DNA from: Microbulbifer sp. MKSA007
GTDB lineage: Bacteria > Pseudomonadota > Gammaproteobacteria > Pseudomonadales > Cellvibrionaceae
Direction: 5' to 3'
Assembly (NCBI GenBank): GCA_032615215.1
Contig: CP128433.1
Span: forward strand, 3,245,501-3,309,500
DNA length: 64,000 nt
Shown: positions 45,572 to 55,284 of the stretch, one piece after another
Layout: every line of letters starts with the position of its first letter
How positions within the stretch are numbered: position 1 is the stretch's first letter
Position numbers and translations under genes: made by a program
The notes under the pieces: model-generated
Told to the model about the DNA's origin: nothing
The model's database searches: none
Seen by the model: only the letters and a program-made list of their open reading frames with translations

Positions 45572-47011
45572 TTTTATTTTAAATTTACTCCCATTGAACA
45601 CCGGCTCACGCACCCCGGAAGACAACTGACTCTCGTAATCTGCCATTACCTTAAAGGCCACACCAGACAAAAGTAAGATAGCTATAAGGTTTGCCGATGC
45701 CATAAAACCCATCGAGACATCGGCCATACGCCAAAGAAAGACAAAGTTTTCCGCACTTCCCGTATCTGCCACCCAAGCCCCAAAAAGCACGAACATTAAA
45801 AACAATAGCCGATAACATAAAATGGATGTTCGGGTATGGTAGAGGTAATAAATATTGGTCTCGCCGTAATAGTAATTACCGATAATTGATGTAAAAGCAA
45901 AAAACATCAATGCCGTAGCAATAAAACTACTTCCCCAGGTACCCACCTCGCTCGCCAGTGCGTCTTGAACCAACTCAACCCCTTCCAAATTACCGACCAT
46001 AAAGACATCTGCCACCAAGATAATGGCTGCCGTGGAAGTGCAGATAATAATGGTATCGAGAAATACCGATGCCATTTGCACGTATCCCTGCACCATTGGG
46101 TGTTTTACATCTGCAGCAGCAGCGACATTGGGCGAGGAGCCAAGTCCAGCTTCATTGGAAAACAGGCCCCGCTTGATTCCATTGGCCACCGCCGCACCAA
46201 AGGCCCCCGCCCCAGCCTCCTGAAACCCGAAGGCATTTGCCAGAATTTCCAACAGCACCCCAGGTAATTCAGCAATATTGGCGACCAACACATAGAATGC
46301 TACCAACAAGTAACCTATTGCCATAAAAGGGACAACAATACCGGCAAAGCGCGCAATTGAACGAATACCGCCAAAAACAATAATCCCGGCAAAGAGCGCA
46401 ATAAAAAAACCCACCCATAAAGGGCTTACACCCCAAGCCCCATACAATGCGGCAGCCATCGTATTTGACTGCACAGCATTAAAGGTAAATCCGTAACAAA
46501 TCATGAGAAAAACTGAAAAAGTCAGGGACAGCCATTTCCACTGTGGTCCCAGCCCCTTTTCAATATAATAGGCAGGCCCGCCGCGAAACGCCCCGGGAAC
46601 ATCGCCGCGCTCTTTGTAAGTTTGCGCGAGAGTATTCTCCACCAAACTGGTAGCCATCCCCAGCAAGGCCACCAGCCACATCCAAAACACCGCTCCGGGC
46701 CCGCCAGCGGTTATAGCCACAGCCACACCAGCAATATTCCCGGTGCCGATTCTCGCAGCTGCGCTAGTGGCAAATGCCTGAAATGCGGTTACTGAATTTT
46801 CATTTTCCTTATGGATGCCACGAATCATGACTTTGACCATATGACCAAAGTGACGAAATTGTATAAAGCGAGTGCGAATAGAAAAGTAGAGCCCCGCCGG
46901 CAGCAATCCTAAAATCAAGATTCCAAGCCACCAGATGCCACCGACGCCACCCCAGGCGAGCAAGTTTGCCCACTCTATTAGGGTAGTGAAATGATCCAGA
47001 AAATCTTGCAT
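45545..47011 (-). CDS. alanine/glycine:cation (sodium) symporter family protein
   Basis: 488 residues, about eleven transmembrane helices. AGCS signature 'AAARIGTGNIAGVAVAITAG' and 'GGPGAVFWMWLVALLGMATS', then 'FRGGPAYYIEKGLG' and 'NEAGLGSSPNVAAAADVKHP'. Imports alanine or glycine with sodium, as expected in a marine species. Start ATG 47011. Single gene. Confidence 0.93.
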   Translation of the reverse strand: MQDFLDHFTTLIEWANLLAWGGVGGIWWLGILILGLLPAGLYFSIRTRFIQFRHFGHMVKVMIRGIHKENENSVTAFQAFATSAAARIGTGNIAGVAVAITAGGPGAVFWMWLVALLGMATSLVENTLAQTYKERGDVPGAFRGGPAYYIEKGLGPQWKWLSLTFSVFLMICYGFTFNAVQSNTMAAALYGAWGVSPLWVGFFIALFAGIIVFGGIRSIARFAGIVVPFMAIGYLLVAFYVLVANIAELPGVLLEILANAFGFQEAGAGAFGAAVANGIKRGLFSNEAGLGSSPNVAAAADVKHPMVQGYVQMASVFLDTIIICTSTAAIILVADVFMVGNLEGVELVQDALASEVGTWGSSFIATALMFFAFTSIIGNYYYGETNIYYLYHTRTSILCYRLLFLMFVLFGAWVADTGSAENFVFLWRMADVSMGFMASANLIAILLLSGVAFKVMADYESQLSSGVREPVFNGSKFKIKGIEHDVWG

Positions 47012-47721
47012 TACCTAACCCATTAACCGCTTATAGTTATAAATGCCGCCAGCCCGCTGGTAGTAAGATTAGCAGATATATGAAAAGTTAATTTTGAGCA
47101 GAAAATGGATCTGTAAAGATATATGACAGAGTTGGCGTAGAAATTATGCCAACCTCAAAACCTTCCTATTAACCTTGGAAGGTCTCAGAGAACGATATGT
47201 TACAACACTTTAAGCACAGCTAACTGCTAATTAGACTTAACAAGCTTTAAAGAATAAGATTTAGCAACTATAGCCACTTCAAAAGACTTTCAGTAAATCA
47301 TCAAGAGCTTAAGAAGAACTGAATAGTAAAAAATTCATTCAATTAAACGAGAGCTACGTTCAACCAGAGGAAGCAGATCACAAGGTCTATTTGAATATTT
47401 CAATGCACTAAGCAAGGTTACATATTGGTGAGCTTTATTAGTTATATAGACGCTTTTTCACTCACTCCTTAGAAGCCCAAACCATGATTGAGCTTAACTC
47501 CCCAAGTGCCAGGACTGCCCTTTTATCATATTAAAAACCATCTATTTATATCAAAATTCAACCGCCTCAAAAGACATAATACTGAGGGGAAATACAAAAC
47601 TAGTAAAATAAAATGATAACCAGAGAAGCTGTCAAATCCATGAGCCCTATTAATGCGCTGAAGATCATTCATTAAAACGACACTCCAACACCCTCAAGCG
47701 CGAAACCACTATAAAACTGAC
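47012..47721. other. 710-base gene-free AT-rich region
   Basis: No convincing frame on either strand and no clear RAYT match. It marks the switch from core genes to the AT-rich array of secreted paralogs. Confidence 0.5.
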
Positions 47722-48063
47722 TTAGAAGACCAAATAAATATTTCGAATAAGAGTGGAAGTACCCTCACAGATCACATTTGAATTTCCTTCAATCTTCACT
47801 TTCTTCCCGGCCATTACAGAAGAAAGCAGCATTGAATATTGGGCCGCACCAGCTTCAGACGTCAAATAACCAGTCCACTGTCCACCACCACAAGTATCGT
47901 CAGACATATCTCCATCTAGTCTGACAATAAATCTATTACCTGAGGATGAGTCTGACTCAGGCGTTTTATGTACCTGTAGAAAATTAATCTCACCCTGCTC
48001 TTCAGGAAAGTCCGCAAAAACACTAGCAGAGAAAAAAATCAAAAATAACGAAAAAAATCTCAC
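47722..48063 (-). CDS. small secreted protein, paralog 1 of array
   Basis: 113 residues: signal peptide 'MRFFSLFLIFFSASVFA', then a mature domain with two cysteine sites, 'SDDTCGGGQWTGYLTSEAGA' and 'NSNVICEGTSTLIRNIYLVF'. Between them lies the array's shared helix-strand signature, 'AQYSMLLSSVMAGKKVKIEG'. I do not recognise a named family. The architecture (about 90 mature residues, one likely disulfide, one conserved amphipathic helix followed by GKxVxI) is common to all nine members of the array. Confidence 0.75.
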   Translation of the reverse strand: MRFFSLFLIFFSASVFADFPEEQGEINFLQVHKTPESDSSSGNRFIVRLDGDMSDDTCGGGQWTGYLTSEAGAAQYSMLLSSVMAGKKVKIEGNSNVICEGTSTLIRNIYLVF

Positions 48064-48288
48064 ATTAACACTCCAATAAAAAATTATTATGCTTCTATCT
48101 ACAAACGGGACAAAGTTAATTGTCCCGTTTAAAAAATCAGCAATACCTATCGCAATCTAAAATTACAAAAATCAGTTTGTCAACTGTAAAACCTGACCGT
48201 TTATACGGTGCGCTTAGCTTGATTCAATTTGCCTTACAGCTGTCGCACCACCTCTAGCCTAGACATATATCACTTTTACTTTTATTAA

Positions 48289-48624
48289 TTATCTAATCAA
48301 TAGAGAAAGCAATCTAATATTACCGCCAGCTGAACAGTTTTCATCATCGATTACCAGGTTTACTTCTTTTCCTGCTGAATGAGCGGTGAGAGCAATAGAA
48401 AGGATATGATCTAAATTCGGTGCATTTTCATCTGCCTGCACCATTGAGTTAGCATCACTACAATCAAGTGGATCAGGCATCTCATCCTTTAACATTAAGT
48501 TTACCCTTTTACTTCCCCATCCAAGAGAGATTTGCTCGATGCTTGTCCATCCGGAGTATTCTGCTGCATAGCTATTAGCACTCAGCAAACCTGCCACTAT
48601 AATTGCTGCTAACTGACGTTTCAC
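48289..48624 (-). CDS. small secreted protein, paralog 2 of array
   Basis: 111 residues. Signal peptide 'LAAIIVAGLLSANSYA'; mature part starts 'EYSGWTSIEQISLGWGSKRV', has Cys in 'DPLDCSDANS' and 'DDENCSAGGNIRLLSLLIR' and the shared signature 'ILSIALTAHSAGKEVNLVID'. Quite diverged in sequence from its neighbours but the same plan. Exported, probably to the periplasm or outside. Confidence 0.75.
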   Translation of the reverse strand: MKRQLAAIIVAGLLSANSYAAEYSGWTSIEQISLGWGSKRVNLMLKDEMPDPLDCSDANSMVQADENAPNLDHILSIALTAHSAGKEVNLVIDDENCSAGGNIRLLSLLIR

Positions 48625-48948
48625 TATAAATCCTTATTCCTATTTTGGAATGATAACTGTTTCATTTGTACCAGTTATAATAACTTTGCCTCATTTTTTT
48701 ACAAATGAGGTAAAATCCAACTTATCTATTTTATACACAGTGAATTTGTTCAGCAACTTATACGAAAGCAAATGTTAGAACCATATTGTAATTTTATAGA
48801 TTCGAACCCCCTAACCACCTAACTAAACCTTAAGGTTAATACCCACTGACAGCGACTCTTGAAAGATTACAAATTAGCCCTGCGTTTTTAAGAGAGTAAT
48901 CCATTTAATCGCAGTGAAATAGAAACGTCCAAATTCCATTGCACCTTT

Positions 48949-49290
48949 TTGGCGGACAGCTCTGTAGAAGATCAATTGATCTACTTGCTGTTGAGGCTGA
49001 CGCTTTCACGTGCCAGGCCAGTCCCGAAGGTGATCGTGCAGCACTCTTTTAAGTCCCAGGATTTGGTGGATGTATATGCCCTTGCCAGCTGTATGACCGA
49101 CCCATATCACCTTTTAACCAATAGGTGTCCTGAATTTTTCGCTTACTAAATCCTACTAATTTCCACCCAATATCCTAACACTATCTGTTCTGTTTTCATC
49201 CAAACCCACCGTTTCGAGCCCCAAGTAGAACTCCCCACGATTTCATAGCGCTTAACTCTAAACCAGAAAGAAATGGCCATTAGAATAGGC
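48949..49290 (+). mobile_element. RAYT remnant 6 (right part and 3' tail)
   Basis: AAGTCCCAGGATTTGGTGGA and GCCAGCTGTATGACC match the 'SQALLDERALAACM' region; ATAGGTGTCCTGAATT (49122) looks like a right terminus. The tail with CAAACCCACCGTTTCGAGCC matches the 3' non-coding part of other copies (52090, 56860). The frame is destroyed. Confidence 0.65.
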
Positions 49291-49357
49291 ATCAGAAACA
49301 AAAACCAGAGAAGGCGACCCCGTCAAATCCGCCACTCGCAAAGTCTAACTATTACCT

Positions 49358-49696
49358 TTAAGAAGCTTTTAACCTTATTCGATTCGCCTTACAGTAATCG
49401 TTTAAAGCAGTAGATACTTTAAACTGTATAGATACCGGAAGCCCCATACTGAAAGCAGTCAAAAGAGTACTATAAGCCGCTGAACTGTTAACCGAATTCT
49501 GCTCAATGTAAAAGCCATCGGGGCAGCCTGCATTGGGCTCTGTACTTGGCACAATCGATATCGCCCACGCATTACTACCAGAAGGCCAAACATCTAACTT
49601 CTCAATCGTATCCGTATGAGTTACCCAGTCTTCAGCTAGCGCAGATGTACTCATTAAGAGTACTGCTAACATTGCAGTTATACTTCTTCTCATCAA
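49358..49696 (-). CDS. small secreted protein, paralog 3 of array
   Basis: 112 residues, signal peptide 'ITAMLAVLLMSTSALA', mature 'EDWVTHTDTIEKLDVWPSGS', cysteines in 'EPNAGCPDGFYIE' and 'ALNDYCKANRIRLKAS', signature 'AAYSTLLTAFSMGLPVSIQF'. The array member whose helix most resembles the 'LYNQALYFYTTGQPVRIYY' segment I recall from the subtilase cytotoxin B subunit; that resemblance is weak and unproven. Confidence 0.75.
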   Translation of the reverse strand: MMRRSITAMLAVLLMSTSALAEDWVTHTDTIEKLDVWPSGSNAWAISIVPSTEPNAGCPDGFYIEQNSVNSSAAYSTLLTAFSMGLPVSIQFKVSTALNDYCKANRIRLKAS

Positions 49697-50125
49697 TATA
49701 TCCTAAAAATCACTATAATAAAAAGGTGAGGCTTGCGTATCATAGCGCAATTTTGCACCTCTCCTACCCGGCACTCAACAATAAATTAAGCAGAATCAAC
49801 GCTTCAATTAGAGTAGCAATCATCATAAGCTTTCTGTTTTAAAAGGCAAATACATTTTATTCACCATTCTATATAACTCACACAACAATTACCTTCTGGG
49901 TAGCTTGCTGCCCAAATCAAATATTTTCACATCGTTAAATTCACACTATTAACTTCAAATAGAGCTGATGCACCAACAATTAAAGGCATCAATACTTACA
50001 CCAAATTCTGAGATGAATTAACACGGAACCAAAAGAAAAACAACGAACGTATTTCCGGACATCCATCAAAGAAGCATACTTGGTTTGCGATATCCAACTA
50101 CATTACGAGCACAAATCTATAGACC
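49697..50125. other. AT-rich spacer with a RAYT left-end relic
   Basis: No gene seen. CCGGACATCCATCAAAGAAG (50055-50074) matches the RAYT left end GGACACCCATCAAAGAAG with few changes; the rest of that element is gone. Confidence 0.55.
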
Positions 50126-50458
50126 TCAATATCGAACAAACAATCTACTTATATAGCACCAGTTAGTACTATCATCAAAATTAATTGTAACCTCTTTCCC
50201 TGCTGCCGCTCCTGCCAAAGCTGCACTAAACATCAATTTTAGCCCTTGTTGTGTAACACCATTCTCCCCCAGCACCACCCAATGGTGCTTTGGGTCATTA
50301 CCATTAATACAAGCACTAGAATCGTCATCAAAAGTTACAACAAACCGACCATCCCCGTGAGGGTATACTTTCGTAATCGTTGAAGTAAACCAAACCTCCT
50401 CCGCAACTGCAGGAAATGAAAAAACAATTAGAAAAATAAAAGCATTTAACCTTAACAT
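50126..50458 (-). CDS. small secreted protein, paralog 4 of array (tandem twin A)
   Basis: 110 residues. Signal peptide 'MLRLNAFIFLIVFSFPAVA', mature 'EEVWFTSTITKVYPHGDGRF', cysteines in 'DDSSACINGNDP' and 'DSTNWCYISRLFVRY', signature 'MFSAALAGAAAGKEVTINFD'. About three quarters identical to the next gene (50686), so the two arose by tandem duplication with a unit of about 560 bases. Confidence 0.78.
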   Translation of the reverse strand: MLRLNAFIFLIVFSFPAVAEEVWFTSTITKVYPHGDGRFVVTFDDDSSACINGNDPKHHWVVLGENGVTQQGLKLMFSAALAGAAAGKEVTINFDDSTNWCYISRLFVRY

Positions 50459-50685
50459 ACAACCGCCCTAAACCCAGAAACTAAAAGCCAAAATAATTTA
50501 CTGAAAAACCCCAACAAAGGCTGCGGGATTACAAGAATTACCGTACGCTCCACACCTTGACCATTTACCTACCAAAAGCCTATGTATTTACTAAATACAA
50601 AGCGAAAAAAATAACAACGCCTTGTCAGTTTTACTATATAGTTAAAGACTGCTCGCAAAATGCTAGCACCTTGCGAGTACAGCCC

Positions 50686-51018
50686 TCAATATTTAACAAA
50701 CAATCTATTTATATAACAGGTGCTACTGCTACCATCAAAATTAATTCGAACTTCCTTCCCTGCTGCAGCTCCCGCTAAAGCCGCACTAAACATCAGGTTT
50801 AACCCTACCTCAGTCACACCATTCTCCCCAACTTTTACCCGATGGTACTTGGGGTCAATACCGCTTGGACAGCCGGGAGAGTCGTCGGCAAAAGTTATAA
50901 CGAAATGACCATCTCCATGGGGATATACCCTTGTGATCGTTGAAGTAAACCAAACTTCCTCCGCAACAGCAGAAAAAGAAAGTAAAAACAAGCAAATAAA
51001 AGCTTTAAGCCTTAACAC
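50686..51018 (-). CDS. small secreted protein, paralog 5 of array (tandem twin B)
   Basis: 110 residues. Signal peptide 'LKAFICLFLLSFSAVA', mature 'EEVWFTSTITRVYPHGDGHF', cysteines in 'DDSPGCPSGIDP' and 'GSSSTCYINRLFVKY', signature 'MFSAALAGAAAGKEVRINFD'. Twin of the gene at 50126. Differences cluster in the loop around the first cysteine, the part one would expect to vary if that face binds a partner. Confidence 0.78.
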   Translation of the reverse strand: MLRLKAFICLFLLSFSAVAEEVWFTSTITRVYPHGDGHFVITFADDSPGCPSGIDPKYHRVKVGENGVTEVGLNLMFSAALAGAAAGKEVRINFDGSSSTCYINRLFVKY

Positions 51019-51056
51019 ACTATCACCCTAAACTTACTAAATAAAACTAAAACAAT

Positions 51057-51398
51057 TTACTTAAAGATTTCAATAAAGGCCGCGCGATTGCAAACTGAAG
51101 AGTCCTCATAGCTATATATAGAAACTTTTTTACCAGTGGTCAGCGCAGTAAGGGCAGCAGCGTAAGCCCGACTATGAATCTCCTCATTATTCCCTGCATT
51201 ACCTGCCACTGATAACGGAAAGGTTATGGACTCACCGCTACACAAGCCATTACCATTAGCAGTCTTCACCGTAAACGACATACCATTTGCTGCGGTATTT
51301 GCGACTGCCGTAATCTCGACACTTTGGGCTATATATCCACCGGAAGCCCAACCATTTACCGAACACAGGGCGAAAAATTATAGCAACGCCTTCTTCAT
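51057..51398 (-). pseudogene. small secreted protein, paralog 6 of array, nonsense codon in signal peptide
   Basis: From ATG 51398 the frame is 'MKKALL', TAA, then 'FFALCSVNGWASGGYIAQSV' and on without a break to 'SSVCNRAAFIEIFK'. The TAA at codon 7 lies in the signal peptide; an internal ATG at 51281 would give a 74-residue product without signal. The mature part ('SITFPLSVAGNAGNNEEIHS', 'AALTALTTGKKVSIYSYEDS') is a close relative of paralog 8 at 53591. Recent loss, or a sequencing error. Confidence 0.75.
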
Positions 51399-51739
51399 CA
51401 CAATATTTCCTTTTTCTAAAGTTTCAACTTAAATAAAAATTTTTGCATACTACCACCATTCCCAGCACATTTATATCAATTAAGATTTATTGAACTCTAA
51501 ACAACACCGTCGATTTAGCAGTAATTAGATAGACCCACTATCAATCTGCGCGGTGATACAAGCTCATTAGAATAATATACTAAGAAAGCCAGCAGGTATT
51601 CATACATCGCACCCAGGAACCATAAATGGAGAGCACATCTATATCCTGGGAGAAGCATAGAATTTATACCCACAATAGCTCCTCCTATACAACGACTGGC
51701 AAACCCAATTCTATTTGTGTGGCAATCTCGGAAAGGCAG

Positions 51740-52200
51740 GTAAAGATCCCCGACCGCCTGTTGGTAACGAGCGTCTAGGTATGCATAAATGATTATCCTT
51801 TCAGCTGGATCACTACTTGGAACTGGTGAACTGGAGTGGTCGACATTTAGCCCCAGAAAGCGCGGCACCATTTATGGAAATACTCCCCCTACTCTTAAAC
51901 GGCTAGGCATCTCACCAAAGCACCGGCCCTAACCCAGCCGAAACTTTGAAAGCCGCTTCAAACGCCTAGCGGGAACAGCAGGAGCTGTTCGACAAGACTG
52001 GATCCTTTTCGATAAACGCTGAGCACAAAGTATAAACGATTGCCGGTGCTCCCTTTCTAGCACACCCTATTAATTTACACCCAACACCCTAACACTACCC
52101 CCTTCCGTTTTGATCCAACCCCTCCATTTCAAGCCTGAAGGAAGCTCCCTGTGACTTCATAGCACTTAGTACTGAATAAAATAAAACAATTACTAAAAAT
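51740..52200 (+). mobile_element. RAYT remnant 8 (right half and tail)
   Basis: TTTCAGCTGGATCACTACTTGGAAC and CGACATTTAGCCCCAGAAAG match the 'FQLDHYLELVDWSGRHLDPRK' coding part of the intact copy; 'RFKRLAG' and the 3' tail follow. Many stops. Behind it comes a diverged repeat A (52208-52265). Confidence 0.75.
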
Positions 52201-52207
52201 CGACCAC

Positions 52208-52265
52208 AGCAGTTTGCTGGGGCTTACCGAGCAGGGGTGCCACTTCCAGTCTTTTCCCGTTTATC
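52208..52265 (+). repeat. repeat A, diverged copy 3
   Basis: AGCAGTTTGCTGGGGCTTAC and TTCCAGTCTTTTCCCGTTTA match the centre of repeat A (10480-10535) at roughly two thirds of positions. It joins directly to a RAYT tail, which suggests repeat A belongs to, or travels with, the RAYT family. Confidence 0.5.
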
Positions 52266-52331
52266 ATGGCATGTTGGATTTCTGGATTGGCTCTTTAAAC
52301 AACTCTTCATCCATCAGAAAAATCAGGACTC

Positions 52332-52700
52332 TCAGCTTTCTTTCAATCGAAGATGATAAACTCCTTGAGACCAAACCTCCCCCCATGACTGTGAGCAGGA
52401 AGAAAACTGATCCTCCCGAAACCATAGGGTCACCTCCTTTCCTGTCGCATGTGCAGTTGTTAGAAGGGTTAAAGCTGCCTTACAAGATTCTTCAGCAAAC
52501 TCACCCACGGTCTCAGTAACCCTGCAAACTCCTACACTATAAAAATTAGTATCTCCAGTACTATCTTTTATACTAGCGTGAACATTTCCATTTGCAGCAA
52601 CTTCTACTGTAGTAACATTGCCAGTACAGGTCTGGCCAGCAGAATAAGCGTTAACAGAGGCAAGAAGACACCCAAGCAATAAGTAATTTCCGTTATTCAA
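52332..52700 (-). CDS. small secreted protein, paralog 7 of array
   Basis: 122 residues from TTG 52700 (GGGG 9 bases upstream; an ATG nearby is out of frame). Signal peptide 'YLLLGCLLASVNAYSA', mature 'GQTCTGNVTTVEVAANGNVH', extra cysteines 'SVGVCRVTETVGEFAEESCK', signature 'ALTLLTTAHATGKEVTLWFR', then 'SSCSQSWGEVWSQGVYHLRL'. Longest member and with five mature cysteines against the usual two. Confidence 0.72.
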   Translation of the reverse strand: MNNGNYLLLGCLLASVNAYSAGQTCTGNVTTVEVAANGNVHASIKDSTGDTNFYSVGVCRVTETVGEFAEESCKAALTLLTTAHATGKEVTLWFREDQFSSCSQSWGEVWSQGVYHLRLKES

Positions 52701-53339
52701 AATTCATCCCCAAAATATATATTTTCATCAGCATTCATCATAGTGAATTTATTGAGGCTATACGCCTCCAAATTAACTAAAGATTTATTATTTTGATTTT
52801 ATATTACTATAGGTTTTTGGTAAACCACAGGCTCATAACAATTCATAGGCATACCAAGCATCGATTAGAATTCTCACTCAACCCCCAAATCAAACAATTC
52901 GTTACCGATTCATAGGGGGCACATCAAGCAATCCGATATTGCACTTACATAATGCAAGCGGTTATACACAGCCACCCTAACAAGCACCATATTAAAATTC
53001 CGGAAAACAACAAACAACCCCAATAAAAATGCACCCACCTTAACCCCACTTACGAAAGACAAAGAAATATTTATAGCTTCCCCGTTATATTACCCGCCAC
53101 CAATAACCGCCCACATGATATCCTTACCTCAAAAATCACCACGCACGGACAGCATACATAATAGAAACAACGCAATAAGAGAACTCAAAACTAAGAAAAA
53201 AGATTAAATTAATAGCAATGATGCAGCCTTAACCATTACTTTCCTTATGACCAACTAAAAACTAGCGCCCCCATACCTTTGCGACACTATATCTCACATT
53301 AGAAAGAAAAGTACTTCTGCACAGTTATGAACCACGCTG
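52701..53339. other. 640-base AT-rich gene-free region
   Basis: I see no supported gene or clear repeat. Several short frames have no ribosome site and no resemblance to the flanking families. Confidence 0.45.
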
Positions 53340-53580
53340 AAACCCAGACTAGCACCTTTTGGGAAAGGCTATTCAAGATTTCCAGCATGGCCGAGCGTTC
53401 AGTTCAGAAAGCCTCACCAGATTACAATGAAGGAAGAAAGTGCGAAGAGTGAATTAGCCTAAAGCAAGAAGACTTATTGGATATCAGCTGGTACAAGCAC
53501 AGCCTAATGAACCTATCATCACTAAGAATCTAGAGCTTAAATTTTATAGACGAGCCTAGATGCATCGAGAATGCACCTAG
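53340..53580 (+). mobile_element. RAYT remnant 9 (middle part)
   Basis: GGATATCAGCTGGTACAAGC and surrounding bases match the 'MDISWFMRCLNEAI' coding region; upstream ATTCAAGATTTCCAGC recalls 'KIFKASN'. Highly decayed. Confidence 0.5.
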
Positions 53581-53590
53581 GCCGATAAGC

Positions 53591-53941
53591 TTATTTAAGC
53601 AACTTAATATGTGCTGCTCCACTACATATTGAGCTGTCAGAATAGCTATATATGCTGACTCTTTTCCCGGCAGTTAAGGCTGTAATGGCTAAGCTAAATG
53701 CTCTGTTATGAATACCTTCATCCCCGCCTTCGTTGCCTGCAGCACCAAGAGGAAAACCTATTGTTGTATCTTCACATGGATAATTTCCATCACCATCAGT
53801 CACAACCACTGAAAAGCTTTGGCCATTAGAATTGGTATTTGTAACAGCTGTTACCTCAACATCTGTAGCAATCCAACCTTTATCTGCAACTGCCTGCATG
53901 GAAAGCGCCATTAAGCTAGTGGCTATAATTTTCTTCATCAT
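53591..53941 (-). CDS. small secreted protein, paralog 8 of array
   Basis: 116 residues. Signal peptide 'IATSLMALSMQAVA', mature 'DKGWIATDVEVTAVTNTNSN', cysteines in 'GDGNYPCEDTTIGFPL' and 'SDSSICSGAAHIKLLK', signature 'SLAITALTAGKRVSIYSYSD'. Intact relative of the broken paralog 6. Its region 'AAGNEGGDEGIHNRA' is acidic and glycine-rich. Confidence 0.8.
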   Translation of the reverse strand: MMKKIIATSLMALSMQAVADKGWIATDVEVTAVTNTNSNGQSFSVVVTDGDGNYPCEDTTIGFPLGAAGNEGGDEGIHNRAFSLAITALTAGKRVSIYSYSDSSICSGAAHIKLLK

Positions 53942-54124
53942 TACTTCCAGTGTAGTTTCTTAAATAGAAGTGAAAATCTTATTATTCTTGCCGGACAAGG
54001 TCAACTTGACTGCCCGGCGAGGTGGCTTATCTACCCCTAATCGCCACCAAGAAAACTAATGTTCTACTTAGCACAAACCCGCCTTCCAATAAGCTTACCC
54101 AAAGGAAGCGAACAGCGTCTACTT

Positions 54125-54545
54125 CTAGTTATTCAAAATATAAGAAGTCTCGACTAAATCACTACTTGGAGCTTATAGGCTGAAGTGGTCAACACTTAGG
54201 TTCCAGAAAGCGCGTCTCCATTTCTAAGGACGCCCCCTATACTCGAACGCCAGGGAGTACCACCAAAACACTGGTTGTATCTCAGCCGTAATTTTGAATA
54301 CCGTTTTAATGGCCTGACTGGATCGCGACAAGCTTGCATCAAACTCGGGAAACGCTGGGTACACGGCATCAGCGATCGCTGACGCTACCATTCTGGAGCA
54401 CCCTGCTGATTATTTTCTCCATCCCTAGCTACCCCCACTCCTCTTGGCTTTTACCTAAAGCCTCAATTTTTAAAGCCAAAACCTAATTCTTGCTCCTTTC
54501 AACCCACGGGCGTCCAGAAACACCTTCCACATCTCACCCAATTAA
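54125..54545 (+). mobile_element. RAYT remnant 10 (right half and tail)
   Basis: AAATCACTACTTGGAGCTTATAG, CAGAAAGCGCGTCTCC and GGGTACACGGCATCAGCGATC match the C-terminal coding part and end of the RAYT gene. Frame lost; left part missing. Confidence 0.75.
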
Positions 54546-54841
54546 AACTAAGTTATAATCTTTCTAAAAATGAACTTAATGTTGACGGATTGGTAGCAGG
54601 GCTCACCAACCAAAAACCAATGCTTGAGAAATAAAAACAATCTTAGTTATAAGCGCCATGGAATTGAAACAAGGATCAAAGGCTTTCTCGAACCTACATG
54701 CACAACCAAGCAGACTAAATAGATGGGATGGCAAACGATATAAATTTGCACCTGCTAGCGCAGCGTAGTCAAAGTATTGTATCATACAGCCTCTACACTA
54801 ACACCTTTATATTTTTTACAATTTACTACAAGGAAATCAAA

Positions 54842-55189
54842 ATGAGAATTTTGGTAGTGATTTTGCTGGGATTTTATTCCGCATTCAGCAATGCTGAGTT
54901 TACTTATTCAGGAAAGATTTCCCAAATTCATACAGGCCCCCAATATACAAGCTCCGAAGATGAAGGAAAAGTCTTTATTGAAACTGAAGACGCTCCAACC
55001 GGAGAAGTAGCCTGCTCAACAAATACCAGTTTTTCATTTGCTTTCATAGGAACCACTGAAGAGGGGAAGATGTATTTAAGTATTCTTTTATCAGCACTGG
55101 CAGCAGGAAGAGATGTGGTAATAAAGAGCACAGATGACTGTAGTATTTATTCAAATGTTGCTGATTTAAGAAATCTGTCTATACATTAA
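54842..55189 (+). CDS. small secreted protein, paralog 9 of array (only member on plus strand)
   Basis: 115 residues from ATG 54842 (AAGGAAATCAAA upstream fixes the start; the longer frame from 54728 has none). Signal peptide 'LVVILLGFYSAFSNA', mature 'EFTYSGKISQIHTGPQYTSS', cysteines in 'GEVACSTNTS' and 'STDDCSIYSNVADLRNLSIH', signature 'MYLSILLSALAAGRDVVIKS'. Same plan as the other members but opposite strand, so the array was rearranged, perhaps by the RAYT copies around it. Confidence 0.8.
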   Translation: MRILVVILLGFYSAFSNAEFTYSGKISQIHTGPQYTSSEDEGKVFIETEDAPTGEVACSTNTSFSFAFIGTTEEGKMYLSILLSALAAGRDVVIKSTDDCSIYSNVADLRNLSIH

Positions 55190-55284
55190 TTTAAGCAGCA
55201 AAGACAGGTTAGCATATTGATGTACTGGGGGATGGCTACTTCACCATCCCAATTAATACTATTAAAGTCACCTTAAGGCTGAGC

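Noticed and set aside
51515..51871. 118-codon minus-strand frame starting MVPRFLGLNVDHSS
   Set aside because: Its start is the reverse of the RAYT remnant 8 coding sequence; no ribosome site and no signal-peptide plan like the array members.
47722..55189. interpretation of the small secreted genes as toxin-immunity pairs with alternating genes
   Set aside because: All members show the same exported plan; there is no alternating cytoplasmic partner between them.
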